Positions 63,571 through 64,000 of a stretch of DNA of 64,000 nucleotides are shown here, piece after piece. The stretch is from positions 1-64,000 of the forward strand of contig CAZBMW010000006.1 of NCBI GenBank assembly GCA_964493425.1, read 5' to 3'. Each line of letters begins with the position of its first letter. Within the stretch, counting starts at the first letter, position 1. Source of the stretch: CAYLMG01 sp964493425 (GTDB lineage Bacteria > Planctomycetota > Phycisphaerae > Sedimentisphaerales > Anaerobacaceae). The notes beneath the pieces were generated by a model. The model saw only the letters and a list, made by a program, of their open reading frames with translations. It ran no database searches and was not told where the DNA came from. The translations under genes were made by a program, and so were the position numbers.

Positions 63571-64000
63571 ATGGTAAATAACGATTCTCATGACAGGTTC
63601 AGTTCACAGGTAAGGCGGTTGGCTGAAAAGTTAAATCCGTGCACTATTTGTCCCCGCAGATGCAGGATAAACCGCTTGCAGGGGCAGATTGGTTTTTGCG
63701 GCATTGCGGAAAAAATTGTAGTCAGCTCTGTTGGCCCTCATTTTGGCGAGGAATCGGTTCTGGTCGGTATCGGCGGGTCGGGGACAATATTTTTCGCAGG
63801 ATGCAATCTCGGTTGCATCTTTTGTCAGAATTATGATATCAGCCATTTAAGGCAGGGAAGTGTTGTTTCAATTGAGCAATTAGCCGACTTTATGACGGGA
63901 TTACAAGCAAGAGGATGCAGTAATATAAATCTTGTTACACCGACGCATCTGGTTGTGCCGATTGCGGCAGCAATCGAAATCGCAAAACAAAAGGGACTGA
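63571..64000 (+). CDS. Radical SAM protein, PflA-like (partial, runs off the end)
   Basis: ATG 63571 has AAGGAG at ideal spacing; 143 codons are inside the window. An N-terminal cysteine set (NPCTICPRRCRINR, GFCG) precedes a radical SAM 4Fe-4S motif C-x3-C-x2-C in FAGCNLGCIFCQNYDIS. This matches the pyruvate formate-lyase-activating-enzyme-like family (COG1313 type) with its extra N-terminal cysteines. It probably binds a 4Fe-4S cluster and S-adenosylmethionine; the target is unknown. Divergent from the isocitrate dehydrogenase gene, with a 155-base shared upstream region. Confidence 0.88.
   Translation, partial: MVNNDSHDRFSSQVRRLAEKLNPCTICPRRCRINRLQGQIGFCGIAEKIVVSSVGPHFGEESVLVGIGGSGTIFFAGCNLGCIFCQNYDISHLRQGSVVSIEQLADFMTGLQARGCSNINLVTPTHLVVPIAAAIEIAKQKGL

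Overview
The window looks like a chromosome segment from a planctomycete, most likely an anaerobic, polysaccharide-degrading member of class Phycisphaerae. This is inferred from several things: a 16S rRNA gene followed at once by its own terminator with no 23S gene, many secreted dockerin/LamG/beta-helix proteins, DUF1559-type pseudopilins, a carbamoyltransferase-SxtJ-DUF5989 operon, RHS proteins and a divergent L34. Base composition is moderate, with clearly A+T-rich genes between about 39 and 58 kb.

Layout. 1-195: 3' end of 16S rRNA and terminator. 0.6-12.3 kb: secreted proteins (trypsin-like protease/vWA fusion, Ntn-type amide hydrolase, GH51 arabinofuranosidase, lipoprotein, beta-helix protein with a tiny Cys-rich secreted peptide behind it) and a DUF3795 protein. 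12.3-17.8 kb: a minus-strand operon of LamG/dockerin protein, BNR_4 propeller and GH115 glucuronidase behind a near-consensus promoter; with GH51 it suggests attack on glucuronoarabinoxylan-like polymers. 18-22.6 kb: DUF4139 protein and IleS. 23-27 kb: carbamoyltransferase, SxtJ, DUF5989 and SGNH hydrolase operon. 27-33 kb: polA, a membrane protein and lgt; polA and lgt each sit behind a copy of a large dispersed leader repeat. 33-35.4 kb: an endonuclease/exonuclease/phosphatase-family protein and a DUF1045 (2H phosphoesterase-like) protein behind duplicated upstream regions. 36-39 kb: CapD/WbpM-type dehydratase, lipoprotein and rpmH.

Accessory part. 39.2-45.6 kb holds an ECF sigma factor with a membrane anti-sigma factor that has four zinc-finger modules, facing a pseudopilin, a C39-like peptidase and a cohesin/dockerin protein. 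45.6-47 kb is a hairpin-rich non-coding stretch. 47-48.8 kb pairs a TM0106-type RecB-like nuclease with a 4-fold beta flower protein, followed by a 21-bp minisatellite. 49.7-51.1 kb has two paralogous fibronectin-III proteins of opposite charge. 52-58.4 kb is a polymorphic-toxin locus: a 5'-truncated RHS gene with an LHH-type nuclease tip, SUKH-4-like and Imm11-like immunity genes, then a third copy of the dispersed repeat and an RHS fragment. 58.8-64 kb: a large secreted zinc-peptidase-like protein, NAD-type isocitrate dehydrogenase and a radical SAM gene that runs off the end.

The most interesting undescribed signal is the dispersed leader repeat (27365-28043, 32395-33000 on the minus strand, 57531-57733). 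It has a conserved promoter, hairpins at the predicted 5' end of the transcript, a ribosome-binding site with ATG, and an inverted repeat whose arms covary between copies. Other candidates are the paired-promoter EEP/2H module, the four-zinc anti-sigma factor and the charge-complementary Fn3 pair. All functional statements rest on reading motifs by eye; no database search was possible.
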